The notes: generated by a model from the sequence alone, not told the origin. DNA of 64,000 nt from an uncultured Chitinophagaceae bacterium (GCA_934502905.1 CAKSVK010000001.1:13338-77337); one strand, 5' to 3'; shown: positions 1-9,264, numbered from the stretch's first letter. Numbers and translations are program-made.

Positions 1-273
1 ATTTTCGGATGGGAACATACCAACAGGGCCCTGGAGCAATTAGGCTGCCAGACGAAGCGCCGGATGACGCCGGATGGAAAACCCTTTGTTACCGATAACG
101 GTAACTATATCCTTGATTGTAATTTTAATATCATAAAAGATGCGCCGGCACTGGAGAAAGATATCAACAGCATTATTGGTGTGGTAGATAACGGACTGTT
201 CATCCATATGGCGGAAAGAGTGATCGTTGGTTGTATGGATGGTTCCGTTAAAGAAATTACAAGCAAAAGCTGA
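1..273 (+). CDS. rpiA: Ribose-5-phosphate isomerase A, C-terminal part (truncated by window start)
   Basis: The open frame runs in from the left edge and ends at a TGA at 271-273, so only about 90 C-terminal residues are visible. They include the stretch PFVTDNGNYILDC followed by an INSIIGVVDNGLF segment and a final MAERVIVG, which is the typical end of RpiA enzymes. RpiA interconverts ribose 5-phosphate and ribulose 5-phosphate in the non-oxidative pentose phosphate pathway in the cytosol. An internal ATG at 64 is not a start, because recognisable RpiA sequence (FGWEHTNRALEQLG) lies upstream of it in the same frame. The next gene starts 33 bp downstream on the same strand, so the two may be co-transcribed. 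Confidence 0.9.
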   Translation: MFGWEHTNRALEQLGCQTKRRMTPDGKPFVTDNGNYILDCNFNIIKDAPALEKDINSIIGVVDNGLFIHMAERVIVGCMDGSVKEITSKS

Positions 274-306
274 TCGGTCCTGTCGCATCACCATTCCTGA
301 TATATC

Positions 307-1431
307 ATGTCTGACAAATCCGCAATAGTAATAGGCGCGGGCATTGCAGGACTGGCAACCGCCAGGGCGCTGGCCGTAAGAAACTACCGGGTAACGGTAG
401 TGGAAAGGTCGTTGCAGGCAATGGGCGCTTCTGTCCGGAACTTCGGCATGATACTACCCGCAGCACAACCAGCGGGACAATTGTACGACCGGGCGAAAAG
501 ATCTGCCGCTATCTGGAAAGAGATCTGTAATGAGGCAGGCATCTGGTATGAACAAAAGGGATCGCTGCACCTGGCATATGCTCCGGATGAATGGCAGGTG
601 CTGCACGAAGTGAAGGAGGCATATACATGCAGGGGATACCGGTTACTGGATCCTGCAGCCACTACCAGGCTATCGGCTGCCATACTGCCCGATGGTTTAT
701 ACGGCAGCCTCTACAGCACAGATGAGCTGATCGTGGACCCAAGAAAAGCAATAGCCGCCATACCATTGTGGCTTGCAGAAAAATATAATGTTCAGTTTAT
801 CTGGGGGAAACATGTGAATGGTGTGCTTCACCCGTTTGTACATGTGGGTAATGAAAAGTTGCAGGCCGATGAAATTTATGTTTGTTCGGGTGCAGATTTC
901 GAAACACTCTATCCGGATATCTATAAAGCATTGCCTCTTACAAAATGCAAGCTGCAGATGATGCGGCTGGGTGTGCAGCCTGGCGGATGGCGGCTTGGAC
1001 CGGCGCTGTGCAGTCCCCTGTCATTGGTGCACTACAACAGTTATAAGGCCGCACCATCGTTTCCGGCATTAAAAGCCAGGATTGAAAAAGAATTTGCCGA
1101 ATACCTGCAATACGGCATCCACCTGCTGGTATCCCAGAATGAAGAAGGAGCATTAACGGTAGGTGATTCCCATGAATATGGATCCAGTCCTGATCCTTTT
1201 GACCGGGAGCTGATCAATGATCTTATCCTGCGTTATCTTGGAAGCTTTGCCCGCTTTGGTAATTCCCGGGTGATGGAAACATGGAATGGTGTGTACCCGA
1301 AGCTCACCAACGGGGAAACAGATATCGTGCTTTCGCCTGCCCCCGGTGTCACCATCATCAATGGATTCGGCGGTGCTGGCATGACACTGGCTTTTGGATT
1401 GGCTGAAGAAGTCATAGAAAGGAATCAATGA
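307..1431 (+). CDS. FAD-dependent oxidoreductase of the DAO family (TIGR03364-like)
   Basis: The 374-residue protein opens with a dinucleotide-binding fold, IVIGAGIAGLATARALA at residues 8-24, followed by an acidic residue in VTVVERS, which binds the FAD ribose. It ends with the FAD-contacting GVTIINGFGGAGMTLAFG segment usual in D-amino-acid-oxidase-like enzymes. N-terminal SVRNFGMI and the overall length fit the TIGR03364 group, whose members are often encoded beside a phosphonatase-like hydrolase and are linked to aminophosphonate breakdown. No such hydrolase is visible here; the neighbours are rpiA and a universal stress protein. The substrate is therefore open: a primary or secondary amine oxidised at the alpha carbon is the reasonable general expectation. 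The ATG at 307 gives the glycine-rich loop at its normal position. Confidence 0.8.
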   Translation: MSDKSAIVIGAGIAGLATARALAVRNYRVTVVERSLQAMGASVRNFGMILPAAQPAGQLYDRAKRSAAIWKEICNEAGIWYEQKGSLHLAYAPDEWQVLHEVKEAYTCRGYRLLDPAATTRLSAAILPDGLYGSLYSTDELIVDPRKAIAAIPLWLAEKYNVQFIWGKHVNGVLHPFVHVGNEKLQADEIYVCSGADFETLYPDIYKALPLTKCKLQMMRLGVQPGGWRLGPALCSPLSLVHYNSYKAAPSFPALKARIEKEFAEYLQYGIHLLVSQNEEGALTVGDSHEYGSSPDPFDRELINDLILRYLGSFARFGNSRVMETWNGVYPKLTNGETDIVLSPAPGVTIINGFGGAGMTLAFGLAEEVIERNQ

Positions 1432-1580
1432 TTGCCTTATCAAACCATGGTATAACCGCCCGACATTAATGCTCCTGCCTATCTTTATTCTGCCATCCTA
1501 TGCCCGCGAAGGGTCTGTGGCAAGTGTGGAATGTTTGATGAGCTTTAATACCGTTTCCGAACATTAATATCATACATCAA

Positions 1581-1611
1581 TTGCTAATTGGTGATAAACT
1601 TGCTATATTTA
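1581..1611 (+). promoter_or_regulatory. Candidate Bacteroidota promoter for the universal stress protein
   Basis: A TTG at 1581-1583 is followed after 20 nt by TATATTTA at 1604-1611, one base away from the TAnnTTTG -7 consensus. It lies 34 bp before the ATG at 1646, in a 214-bp intergenic stretch (1432-1645) that holds nothing else recognisable. Confidence 0.45.
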
Positions 1612-1645
1612 GAGTTAATTGCTAAACCATTAAAAATTCAATATC

Positions 1646-2467
1646 ATGGAAAAAATTCTTGCAGCCGTTGATTTTTCAGACGCCTCTGTAAATGCCGCGA
1701 GGTATGCCGTACAACTGGCAAATGACCTTCCTGGCGCATCCCTGACTTTATATTACACTTACAATAAGGTGACAGCGGGCAGTGATGGTTCCCCACTGGA
1801 TGTGGATGATGACGATCGTAAAGCCATCGCGGAATCGGCTATCCTTAACCTGAAGAATACACTGGCTGCAGATAGCAAAAAGAATATTGAGCATGTGGTG
1901 GAGCCGGGGAATGTGATCGCCAACCTGGAAAAATATGTCAAATACCATGGAGTAGACCTGATTGTAATGGGTATCACCGGAAGCTCCAGGCTGGAGCAAA
2001 TGATAGTGGGAAGCACCACCCTGGATGTGATCAGCCGGGACATCTGCCCGATACTGGTTATTCCGGGGAATGCAGCATACCGGAAAATTGCAAAAGCTGC
2101 ATTGGCTTCGGATCTTAAAAACGTAGAAAGCAATACACCGGTTGTACAAATGGAAAAGGTGCTGAATACCATTAATCCCAGGTTGTATATTGTAAATGTT
2201 ACGCGGGAGCACCATGCTGTTCCTGATGAATATAAGGCGGAGAAAGAAAAGCTGCAGGAGTTGCTCTGGAAATATAACCCGCAGAGTTCTTTCGTGCTGG
2301 AAGAGGATTTTGAAAAGGCAGTGGCTGATTTTGTACAGGAGTATGATATCGATCTCATTATAACCGTACCAAAAAAACATGGCTTCCTTAAGAGGTTATT
2401 CAATGCGAGTCATACACAAAAGCTTGCTTACAACAGCCAGGTGCCTATCCTGGCGGTTCACTCATGA
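1646..2467 (+). CDS. Universal stress protein with two tandem Usp domains
   Basis: This 273-residue protein has two UspA folds in a row. The first (about residues 1-145) starts MEKILAAVDFSD and ends with the ATP-binding signature G109-x2-G112-x9-G122-S, followed by CPILVIP. The second (about 150-273) ends in DLIITVPKKHGF and VPILAVHS but has lost the glycine signature, so probably only the first half binds ATP. Tandem Usp proteins of this size are common in Bacteroidota and are usually induced by stress or growth arrest; the exact role is unknown. It appears to be a single-gene unit with its own promoter. Downstream, AAACCC (2482-2487) and GGGTTT (2493-2498) can form a weak hairpin without a T-run. 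Confidence 0.88.
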   Translation: MEKILAAVDFSDASVNAARYAVQLANDLPGASLTLYYTYNKVTAGSDGSPLDVDDDDRKAIAESAILNLKNTLAADSKKNIEHVVEPGNVIANLEKYVKYHGVDLIVMGITGSSRLEQMIVGSTTLDVISRDICPILVIPGNAAYRKIAKAALASDLKNVESNTPVVQMEKVLNTINPRLYIVNVTREHHAVPDEYKAEKEKLQELLWKYNPQSSFVLEEDFEKAVADFVQEYDIDLIITVPKKHGFLKRLFNASHTQKLAYNSQVPILAVHS

Positions 2468-2628
2468 TAAAAAAATTATAAAAACCCAGATAGGGTTTCA
2501 GGGCTTGTGATCTTGCTTTTCAACGGGTATTTTTACAGTTTAAGTGTTTACTCCTATCGAAATACAGGTGATTATTCATTCACGCAAGTTTGTGTAAGAC
2601 TAATTAATACCCGACATTTGCATTGGTT

Positions 2629-2811
2629 ATGCCAAAACCTCTATCTGATTTTTTTATGCCAATACAGAAAAGCCATACCAGGTTATCCGAAGGTTTGCTT
2701 ACATTACTTGTAGTTGTAATTGCGATCATAGTTTTGCATGCTCTTCAGAGCTTCCAGAAGCAGGGCTACTCCCTGGGAGAAACAACTTCTACCGTTCCCA
2801 CGAACTATTGA
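2629..2811 (+). CDS. Possible small single-pass membrane protein
   Basis: A 60-codon frame from the ATG at 2629 encodes a polar N-terminus (MPKPLSDFFMPIQKS), one strongly hydrophobic helix at about residues 23-42 (LLTLLVVVIAIIVLHAL) and a short polar tail. A TTG two codons upstream is a less likely start. Nothing in it is recognisable as a known family. It lies between the stress protein and the convergent pyrD, whose stop is only 14 bp away. The clean membrane helix favours a real gene; the small size and lack of a clear promoter argue for caution. Confidence 0.35.
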   Translation: MPKPLSDFFMPIQKSHTRLSEGLLTLLVVVIAIIVLHALQSFQKQGYSLGETTSTVPTNY

Positions 2812-2825
2812 GCTTTTTCATTGGG

Positions 2826-3872
2826 CTAACCGATCTTCCGGCAGATACGCTTGATGATGCCGGGACCCTCATAAATAAAACCGGTCCATACCTGTATCAA
2901 TACTGCGCCCAGCTCCATTTTTTCCCGTGCATCCGTTCCGTTAAAGATGCCTCCGCTGGCGATTACCGGCACAGCACCTTTTGTTTTCTGTACAATTTGA
3001 TGTACAATTTCCGAGGAGGCTTTCTGAACGGGTTTACCGCTCAACCCGCCCGCACCGATAGCTTCAATCTCTGACTTGCTCGTTCTCAGGTTTTCCCGGC
3101 TGATGGTGGTATTGGTTGCAACAATACCATCCAGGTGGATGTCCAGTGCCAGCGCTATCACATCGTCTACCTGTTCCGGCGTCAGGTCCGGGGCTATCTT
3201 CAGGAAGATCGGTTTGGGGGTCGTCTTCTGTGCATTCTTTTCCTGCAGGTTGGTGAGGATCTGCTTCAGCGAATCCTTATCCTGTAAAGCCCTCAGTCCC
3301 GGGGTGTTGGGTGAGCTTACGTTTACCGTAAAATAATCTACGTAGTCGAACAGGGCTTCAAAGCAAATTTCATAATCCTTCCATGCTTCTTCGTTGGGTG
3401 TTACTTTGTTCTTCCCGATGTTGCCACCTATGATCAGCGAGGAATGTTTTCCCGCCGCATCCCGCCATTTCTGCAGGCGGCCGGCGATCTGTTCGGCGCC
3501 GTCGTTGTTGAAACCCATCCGGTTGATAAGCGCTTTATCTGCCGGCAGGCGGAACAGCCTCGGCTTGTCGTTGCCGCCCTGCGGCTTCGGCGTTACAGTT
3601 CCTATCTCAACAAATCCGAACCCCATGCAGTCCAGTTCCCGGAGATAGCGGGCATTTTTATCAAACCCGGCACCCAACCCAACCGGATTGTCGAATGTAA
3701 GCGATCCGTTTCGGGTAACAAGCACTACCTGATTTTTAGCAGGCTTCAGAGAGGCACATACTATTTTTTTTATAAAACCGATACTGCATAAGAACCGGAA
3801 GCAATTCATTGAAAAATAATGTACCGGTTCGGGGGGAAACCAAAACAGAATACTTCGTAAAAGCTTGTACAT
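2826..3872 (-). CDS. pyrD: Dihydroorotate dehydrogenase (quinone), class 2
   Basis: The enzyme oxidises dihydroorotate to orotate in pyrimidine synthesis and passes electrons through FMN to membrane quinone. The 348-residue length and the N-terminal helical extension (MYKLLRSILFWFPPEPVHYF) are those of membrane-associated class 2 enzymes. The FMN barrel shows NPVGLGAGFDKNA (about 62-74), GTVTPKPQGGNDKPRLFRL, NRMGFNNDG and NVSSPNTPGLR, in which a serine at 186-187 is the catalytic base; class 1 enzymes have cysteine there. The phosphate-binding end, IASGGIFNGTDA followed by GAVLIQVWTGFIYEGP, is intact. It is divergent from the thiolase gene, with 106 bp between the two starts. Confidence 0.96.
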   Translation of the reverse strand: MYKLLRSILFWFPPEPVHYFSMNCFRFLCSIGFIKKIVCASLKPAKNQVVLVTRNGSLTFDNPVGLGAGFDKNARYLRELDCMGFGFVEIGTVTPKPQGGNDKPRLFRLPADKALINRMGFNNDGAEQIAGRLQKWRDAAGKHSSLIIGGNIGKNKVTPNEEAWKDYEICFEALFDYVDYFTVNVSSPNTPGLRALQDKDSLKQILTNLQEKNAQKTTPKPIFLKIAPDLTPEQVDDVIALALDIHLDGIVATNTTISRENLRTSKSEIEAIGAGGLSGKPVQKASSEIVHQIVQKTKGAVPVIASGGIFNGTDAREKMELGAVLIQVWTGFIYEGPGIIKRICRKIG

Positions 3873-3911
3873 AATCGGCGCAAGTTAACAAATGATACAT
3901 AGCGGTGGCAG

Positions 3912-3943
3912 TTTGGTACAGACAACCGGAATAATTATCTTTG
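3912..3943 (+). promoter_or_regulatory. Bacteroidota-type promoter for the thiolase gene
   Basis: TTTG at 3912-3915 and TATCTTTG at 3936-3943 match both halves of the TTTG/TAnnTTTG consensus with a 20-nt spacer. The box ends 35 bp before the ATG at 3979. Confidence 0.7.
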
Positions 3944-3978
3944 ATATACAAAGTTGCATAAACAACTAAATTAAACGT

Positions 3979-5154
3979 ATGCAGGATGCTTATATAGTTG
4001 CCGGTTATCGCACGGCGGTTGCCAAATCCAAAAGAGGTGGGTTCCGCTTTACCCGCCCGGACAATTTAGCGGTGGAAGTAATACAGGGTGTTATGGCCGG
4101 TATGCCGCAGCTGGATCCCAAAAGGGTAGATGACGTGATCGTGGGAAATGCGGTACCGGAAGCGGAGCAGGGATTGCAGGTAGGCAGGATCATAGCTGCC
4201 AGGGCGTTGGGTTACCAGGCACCGGGTATCACCATCAACCGCTACTGTGCTTCCGGCCTGGAGGCGATTGCTATGGCAACTGCCAAGATCCGTAGCGGGC
4301 AGGCGGAATGTATCATTGCCGGTGGTACCGAAAGTATGAGCCTGGTGCCGACTGCCGGCTGGAAAACAGCCCCCTCCTATGAAATAGCAGTGGATAGTCC
4401 TGATTACTACCTGAGCATGGGACTGACGGCAGAAGCGGTGGCGCAGGAATATAAAGTGACCCGTGAAGAGCAGGATGCATTCTCGTTCCACTCGCACCAG
4501 AAGGCTATCAGGGCAATAGAAAACGGATATTTTAAAAGCGGTATCTTACCCATAACGGTTGAAGAAGTATTGATAGGGAAAAAAGGAAAGAGAGAAGTAA
4601 AAACTTATGTAGTAGATACAGATGAGGGGCCACGGGCTGACACTTCTATGGCAGCACTGGGCAAGCTGAAGCCGGTATTTGCCGTTGGAGGCTCCGTTAC
4701 AGCCGGCAACTCTTCCCAAACCAGCGATGGCGCCGCTTTTGTGATAGTGATGAGCGAAGCAATGGTGAAAGAGCTGAATGTGCAGCCTATCGGCAGGCTG
4801 GTGGCCTGCGCTTCTGCAGGTGTCGATCCCCGTTTGATGGGTATCGGGCCCGTGGAAGCCGTTCCCAAGGTGCTGAAGCAGGCAGGCAAACAATTGCCGG
4901 ATATTGACCTTATAGAGCTGAACGAAGCGTTTGCCTCCCAGGCATTAGCAGTCATCCGCACGCTGGATATGAATCCTGATATTGTGAACATCAATGGAGG
5001 CGCCATTGCGTTGGGGCATCCGCTGGGTTGCACAGGCTGTAAGCTTACCATCCAGTTGATACACGATATGAAAAGACTGAATAAAAAATACGGTATCGTT
5101 ACTGCCTGTGTAGGCGGCGGGCAGGGTATAGCCGGTATTATAGAGAATCTGTAA
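3979..5154 (+). CDS. Thiolase (acetyl-CoA C-acyltransferase)
   Basis: The 391-residue protein has the complete thiolase active site: nucleophilic Cys90 in INRYCASGLEAI, His347 in GGAIALGHPLGCTG and the proton-transferring Cys377 in TACVGGGQG. Thiolases either cleave 3-ketoacyl-CoA in beta-oxidation or condense two acyl-CoA units. The sequence alone does not separate a FadA-like degradative role from an acetyl-CoA acetyltransferase. The N-terminal RGGFRFTRPDNLAVEV is more typical of acyltransferases that work with a separate FadB-like partner, but no such partner is next to it. The protein should be a soluble cytosolic tetramer. It has its own near-consensus promoter. Confidence 0.92.
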   Translation: MQDAYIVAGYRTAVAKSKRGGFRFTRPDNLAVEVIQGVMAGMPQLDPKRVDDVIVGNAVPEAEQGLQVGRIIAARALGYQAPGITINRYCASGLEAIAMATAKIRSGQAECIIAGGTESMSLVPTAGWKTAPSYEIAVDSPDYYLSMGLTAEAVAQEYKVTREEQDAFSFHSHQKAIRAIENGYFKSGILPITVEEVLIGKKGKREVKTYVVDTDEGPRADTSMAALGKLKPVFAVGGSVTAGNSSQTSDGAAFVIVMSEAMVKELNVQPIGRLVACASAGVDPRLMGIGPVEAVPKVLKQAGKQLPDIDLIELNEAFASQALAVIRTLDMNPDIVNINGGAIALGHPLGCTGCKLTIQLIHDMKRLNKKYGIVTACVGGGQGIAGIIENL

Positions 5155-5289
5155 AGAAGGTTTTACCGGGGCAAGCCTTGTTGCAGCACATAATGTGACA
5201 CCAGCTTTCCATAGCGAACGGGATAAGTTGTACCAATGCAATCTCCGGGCTGTGTCCGGCATTATAAAAAAAATCCCCGTTTTGTAGTA

Positions 5290-6084
5290 TCATACCATTT
5301 CCGCTACAACTTTCATCACGCCGTTGTCATCATTGGAGCCGGTTATAAAATTTGCGGCGGCTTTTACTTCGGGGTGGGCGTTGGCCATAGCATAGCTGAA
5401 ATAGCCTTTCTTCATCATTTCCAGGTCATTCATGTAATCTCCGAATACCATTGTTTCGTCGTAGCCAATATTATACATCTGCTGTATCGCTTTCAAGGCT
5501 ATACCTTTATTTGCCGACTTATCTGCAATGTCCAGCCATAGGGTACCCGATACCGTTACCTGTATTTCATTTTCCATGTGTTTAAAATGCGTGTAGCTGT
5601 TTTGTTCGGAACCCCCGAAATCGCATAATGCGATCTTCAGTACCTCATCATCCTTCACCTTCAGCAGGTCTTCCACCCGTACACGTCTGTTATAATACAT
5701 GTTCACATGTTCCAAAAAGCCGGGTGCATCACTTTCTATATAAGCCTGCTTTTTTCCACAGAGAATAATATCAACGTCTTTTATGGTCCTGGCTATACTG
5801 ATCAGTTCGTGCGCTTTTTGAAGATTGAGCGGCTGCACCAGTATTTCTTTATGATCATGAGCCACATAACTTCCGTTCTCGGCAATGAATATGATATCTT
5901 CTTTTACAGGCGCCACTTCGCTCACCAGGTTATAATATTGCCTTCCGCTGGCGATCGCGAACAGGATATTCTTTTTTCTTAATTTGTCAAAAACCGTATA
6001 AAAATCCGGGGGAAGCTCTTTTCTGCTGTTCAATAAGGTTCCATCCATGTCTACTGCTATCAGCTTTACCCGCTGTATATCCAT
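5290..6084 (-). CDS. HAD-superfamily hydrolase, Cof type (sugar-phosphate or nucleotide phosphatase)
   Basis: The protein begins MDIQRVKLIAVDMDGTLLNS, where DMDGTLL is HAD motif I with the nucleophilic aspartate. Motif II follows in LFAIASGRQY, and motifs III and IV in NKGIALKAIQ and MVFGDYMNDLEMM. The roughly 80-residue cap between them marks the Cof/YwpJ subfamily, whose members dephosphorylate sugar phosphates, FMN or related compounds; the actual substrate is not predictable. I chose the ATG at 6084 because it gives the usual short lead into motif I. An in-frame ATG at 6093 is equally possible, while the frame further up to 6204 lacks family similarity. The gene is convergent with the thiolase gene. 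Confidence 0.85.
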   Translation of the reverse strand: MDIQRVKLIAVDMDGTLLNSRKELPPDFYTVFDKLRKKNILFAIASGRQYYNLVSEVAPVKEDIIFIAENGSYVAHDHKEILVQPLNLQKAHELISIARTIKDVDIILCGKKQAYIESDAPGFLEHVNMYYNRRVRVEDLLKVKDDEVLKIALCDFGGSEQNSYTHFKHMENEIQVTVSGTLWLDIADKSANKGIALKAIQQMYNIGYDETMVFGDYMNDLEMMKKGYFSYAMANAHPEVKAAANFITGSNDDNGVMKVVAEMV

Positions 6085-6504
6085 ATTGTACATTTGCTGC
6101 GAAATTAGCTTTTTACCGGTATATAGCTTCCCTGCCGGATATAAGAAGATTTGTTCCATCCCGTTCCATCCTGACAATATGATAAAAGGGAACCAATGAG
6201 GCAACAGCTTACCGGGATGCCCATGCCTTCTCAGATGTCAATAACAGCAAGGGTTCCCGGTTATTACTGCAAAATAAGTCCATTATAACCTGTACAGTGA
6301 GGGAAGCGATATTATGGGTACAAAAAGCCGCTTTAAAATATTGTTTTCCTCAAAGCCCGATGTATTTGATAATATATAGTATTATTACCCATACAATTGT
6401 CTCTTTTTGTGCTTAAACGATTGCGATTGTAGAATGTTTGGCAAGCTAATCCATGAAGCCGTTTATAAAAGTTTTATCTTTCAATAAATATTAATTTTTC
6501 CACT

Positions 6505-9186
6505 ATGCGTCGAAATTTTGCACTAACGCTTGCTGCTGCACTTTTTCTTTCGGTTGGAGTTATTTCCTGTAAGGATGAAAAGAAAGAACCGGAAAGTACG
6601 GTCACAGGAGATCCGAAGATTGACAAACTTAAAATGCCCGACGGGTTTAAGGCTGAACGGCTTTTCGGACCCTCTGAGAATGGAGATGGCTCATGGGTAT
6701 CCATGGCATTTGACGATAAAGGAAGGCTGCTGGCTTCCGATCAGTATGGCTATATCTACCGGCTTACCTTACCTGCAATAGGTGATACCACCGCGCAGGT
6801 AAAAACAGAAAGACTGGTTTTCCCTAATGATCCGCTTACTGCAAATGATACAAGTGGCAAAAAGGTCAGTATTGGCTTTGCACAGGGATTATTATATGCT
6901 TTCAACAGCCTTTATGTAATGGTTAACAGCCTGTATGCGGAAGAGTTGCAGCGTAAGAGCGGATTGTACCGGCTGGAAGATACTGACGGAGACGATCAGT
7001 TCGACAAAATAACACTGCTTAAAGCGCTGAAGGGTGAAGGAGAGCATGGTCCTCACAGCGTAGTGCTTTCTCCTGATAAGCAATCTATTTATGTAGTGGC
7101 GGGCAACCATACAGATGTTCCGCCTATGGATGCATACCGTCTTCCTTCCAACTGGAAAGAAGATAACCTGATGCCTTTGTTTACAGATCCGAATGGACAT
7201 GCGGTGGATCGTAAGGCACCCGGTGGCTGGATCGCCAAAGTAGATCCGGAAGGCAAACACTGGGAGCTCATAAGTGCGGGTTACCGTAACAGTTATGATA
7301 TAGATTTTAATGATGCCGGAGATCTGTTTATATACGATTCGGATATGGAGTGGAACTTTGGCCTGCCCTGGTATCGCCCTACCCGTGTACTTCACGCGAC
7401 CAGCGGAAGCGAATACGGCTGGCGTACCGGTACCGGCACATGGTCTCCCGTTTATCCGGATGCTTTGCCGGCATTTTTGAATATAGGACAGGGATCTCCT
7501 ACCAATTTTGTATGGGCGGGTAATGCAAAATTCCCGGAGAAATACCGTCACTCTTTATTGGCGTTCGACTGGAGCTTTGGTATCATCTATTCCATAACAG
7601 CTACGCCCGACGGTGCAACTTATACCTCTAAAGCGGAAGAGTTTATTTCCGGCACACCATTGCCGTTGACAGATGGTGTGATCGGGCCGGATGGCGCTTT
7701 GTATTTTCTTACCGGCGGACGTCGCCTGGATTCAGACCTTTATCGTGTATACTATACCGGTAACCTGGATGAGAAGAAAACTGAAACAGCTATAACAGAA
7801 GAATCCAGGATCCGCAGGCAACTGGAAGAGTATCATTCCGGTGGTCCGAAAGCAGGTGCTGTAGACTTTGCGTGGTCTTACCTGAAACATAATGACAGGT
7901 TTGTGAGGTATGCCGCCCGCATTGTGCTGGAGCATCAGCCTGTAAAAGAGTGGCAGGACAGGGTACTGGCGGAAAAAGATCCCGTGACGCTGATACATGG
8001 CGCTATAGCGCTGGCAAGACAGGGTGCATCTGGCGTGAAAGGGCAGTTGTTGCATGCCCTTGCCGGCATCAACTTCGGCTCACTTTCGGAAAGCCAGCAG
8101 ATAGATGTGGTTCGCGCCGTAGAGCTTACCATATCCAGGATGGGTGCGCCGGATGCGGCCGGCAAAGCTGAAATTGTTGCTTACCTGGATCCGCATTTCC
8201 CTGCAAAGAACAATGAGTTGTCAAGAGAGCTGATCAAAGTGCTTGCTTATCTGGAAGCGCCCGGCATTGTTGAAAAAACAGTTCCCCTACTGGCTTCGGC
8301 AAAAGATGATAATTCTTCCGGACAGAAAACCTTTATGGAATCTTCTGATCTGATCATGCGTAACCCGCAATATGGGATGGACATTGCCGGTATGTTGTCT
8401 AAAATGCCTCCCGGTCAGCAGACTTACCTGGCTATTGCCCTCTCTAATGTCAAGACCGGCTGGACTCCCGAGCTGAGAGAACAGTACTTCAAATGGTTTT
8501 ACAATGCGTTCAGCTTTAAAGGTGGACATAGCTTCAGGGGATATGTGAACAATGTAAGAAAGAAAGCGTTGGAGAACGTGCCGAAAGCAGAGTTCGCACA
8601 CTATAATACCATCTCGGGAGATTCCATAGCGTCCCTTTCGGGACACCAGGGACTGACCAATGCGCCGAAGCCGAAAGGCCCCGGTAAAAGATGGACAATG
8701 GAAAATGCAGCGCCGCTGCTGGATAGCCTGGAAGGACGCGATTATGAGAACGGCAGGGCTATGTTTGCGGCAACCATGTGTTTATCCTGTCATAATATGA
8801 AGGGTGAAGGCGGTACTTCCGGTCCTGACCTTTCCCAGCTGGGTACCCGTTTTTCTGCGAAGGATATACTGGAAGCGATCATTGATCCCAGTAAGACAAT
8901 ATCTGATCAATATGGCGCCACTACATTTTTCCTGAAAGAAGGCGGATCGGTGATTGGCCGTATGGTACGTGAAGACGATAATAACTACTTTATTTCACAA
9001 AACCCTTTTGCACCGGATATTTTGAGAGAGGTACCGAAGAAAAGCGTTGCCAGAACGATGGTGTCTGAAGTGTCACCTATGTTGCCCGGGCTGATCAATC
9101 CGTTGAATAACGAGGAGCTTAAAGACCTGCTGGCTTACCTGGTTGCCAACGGCAATAAGGATAACCCGATCTATAGCAAAAAATAA
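6505..9186 (+). CDS. PQQ-type sugar dehydrogenase-like beta-propeller lipoprotein with C-terminal cytochrome c domain
   Basis: The 893-residue protein starts with a lipoprotein signal ending GVISC (Cys22), so it should be anchored on the periplasmic or outer face. Residues about 40-430 form a beta-propeller resembling soluble glucose/sorbosone dehydrogenases (DGFKAERLFG, GEGEHGPHSVVLSPDKQSIYV, ISAGYRNSYDIDFN, EYGWRTGTG, ITATPDGATY). A helical middle (about 440-720) follows. The C-terminus carries one haem site, CLSCH (Cys759-His763), and the flanking GTSGPDLSQLGTRF and EAIIDPSKTISDQY expected of the TIGR02603 haem-binding domain. A likely reaction is oxidation of a sugar or alcohol with electrons passed to the haem. 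It stands alone and is followed by a strong terminator. Confidence 0.83.
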   Translation: MRRNFALTLAAALFLSVGVISCKDEKKEPESTVTGDPKIDKLKMPDGFKAERLFGPSENGDGSWVSMAFDDKGRLLASDQYGYIYRLTLPAIGDTTAQVKTERLVFPNDPLTANDTSGKKVSIGFAQGLLYAFNSLYVMVNSLYAEELQRKSGLYRLEDTDGDDQFDKITLLKALKGEGEHGPHSVVLSPDKQSIYVVAGNHTDVPPMDAYRLPSNWKEDNLMPLFTDPNGHAVDRKAPGGWIAKVDPEGKHWELISAGYRNSYDIDFNDAGDLFIYDSDMEWNFGLPWYRPTRVLHATSGSEYGWRTGTGTWSPVYPDALPAFLNIGQGSPTNFVWAGNAKFPEKYRHSLLAFDWSFGIIYSITATPDGATYTSKAEEFISGTPLPLTDGVIGPDGALYFLTGGRRLDSDLYRVYYTGNLDEKKTETAITEESRIRRQLEEYHSGGPKAGAVDFAWSYLKHNDRFVRYAARIVLEHQPVKEWQDRVLAEKDPVTLIHGAIALARQGASGVKGQLLHALAGINFGSLSESQQIDVVRAVELTISRMGAPDAAGKAEIVAYLDPHFPAKNNELSRELIKVLAYLEAPGIVEKTVPLLASAKDDNSSGQKTFMESSDLIMRNPQYGMDIAGMLSKMPPGQQTYLAIALSNVKTGWTPELREQYFKWFYNAFSFKGGHSFRGYVNNVRKKALENVPKAEFAHYNTISGDSIASLSGHQGLTNAPKPKGPGKRWTMENAAPLLDSLEGRDYENGRAMFAATMCLSCHNMKGEGGTSGPDLSQLGTRFSAKDILEAIIDPSKTISDQYGATTFFLKEGGSVIGRMVREDDNNYFISQNPFAPDILREVPKKSVARTMVSEVSPMLPGLINPLNNEELKDLLAYLVANGNKDNPIYSKK

Positions 9187-9225
9187 TAAACGGCATAATT
9201 GCCGACAGGAAAGAACCTGTTCATA

Positions 9226-9264
9226 AAAAAGATGGCGAATCATAAAGATTCGCCATCTTTTTTT
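9226..9264 (+). terminator. Intrinsic terminator after the dehydrogenase gene
   Basis: A perfect 11-bp stem, GATGGCGAATC (9231-9241) with GATTCGCCATC (9247-9257), encloses a 5-nt loop. Seven Ts follow at 9258-9264. A run of As before the stem lets it work partly on the other strand too. The remaining 200 bp up to acs (9265-9467) show nothing recognisable. Confidence 0.9.

Noticed and set aside
2507-2713. A 68-codon frame overlapping the small membrane protein frame
   Set aside because: It overlaps the more convincing small-protein frame starting at 2629 and has a composition like random AT-rich sequence.
3873-3978. A -7 box for pyrD on the minus strand
   Set aside because: The best candidate, CAAATGATA on the plus strand, has one base too many between CAAA and TA, so I did not list it.
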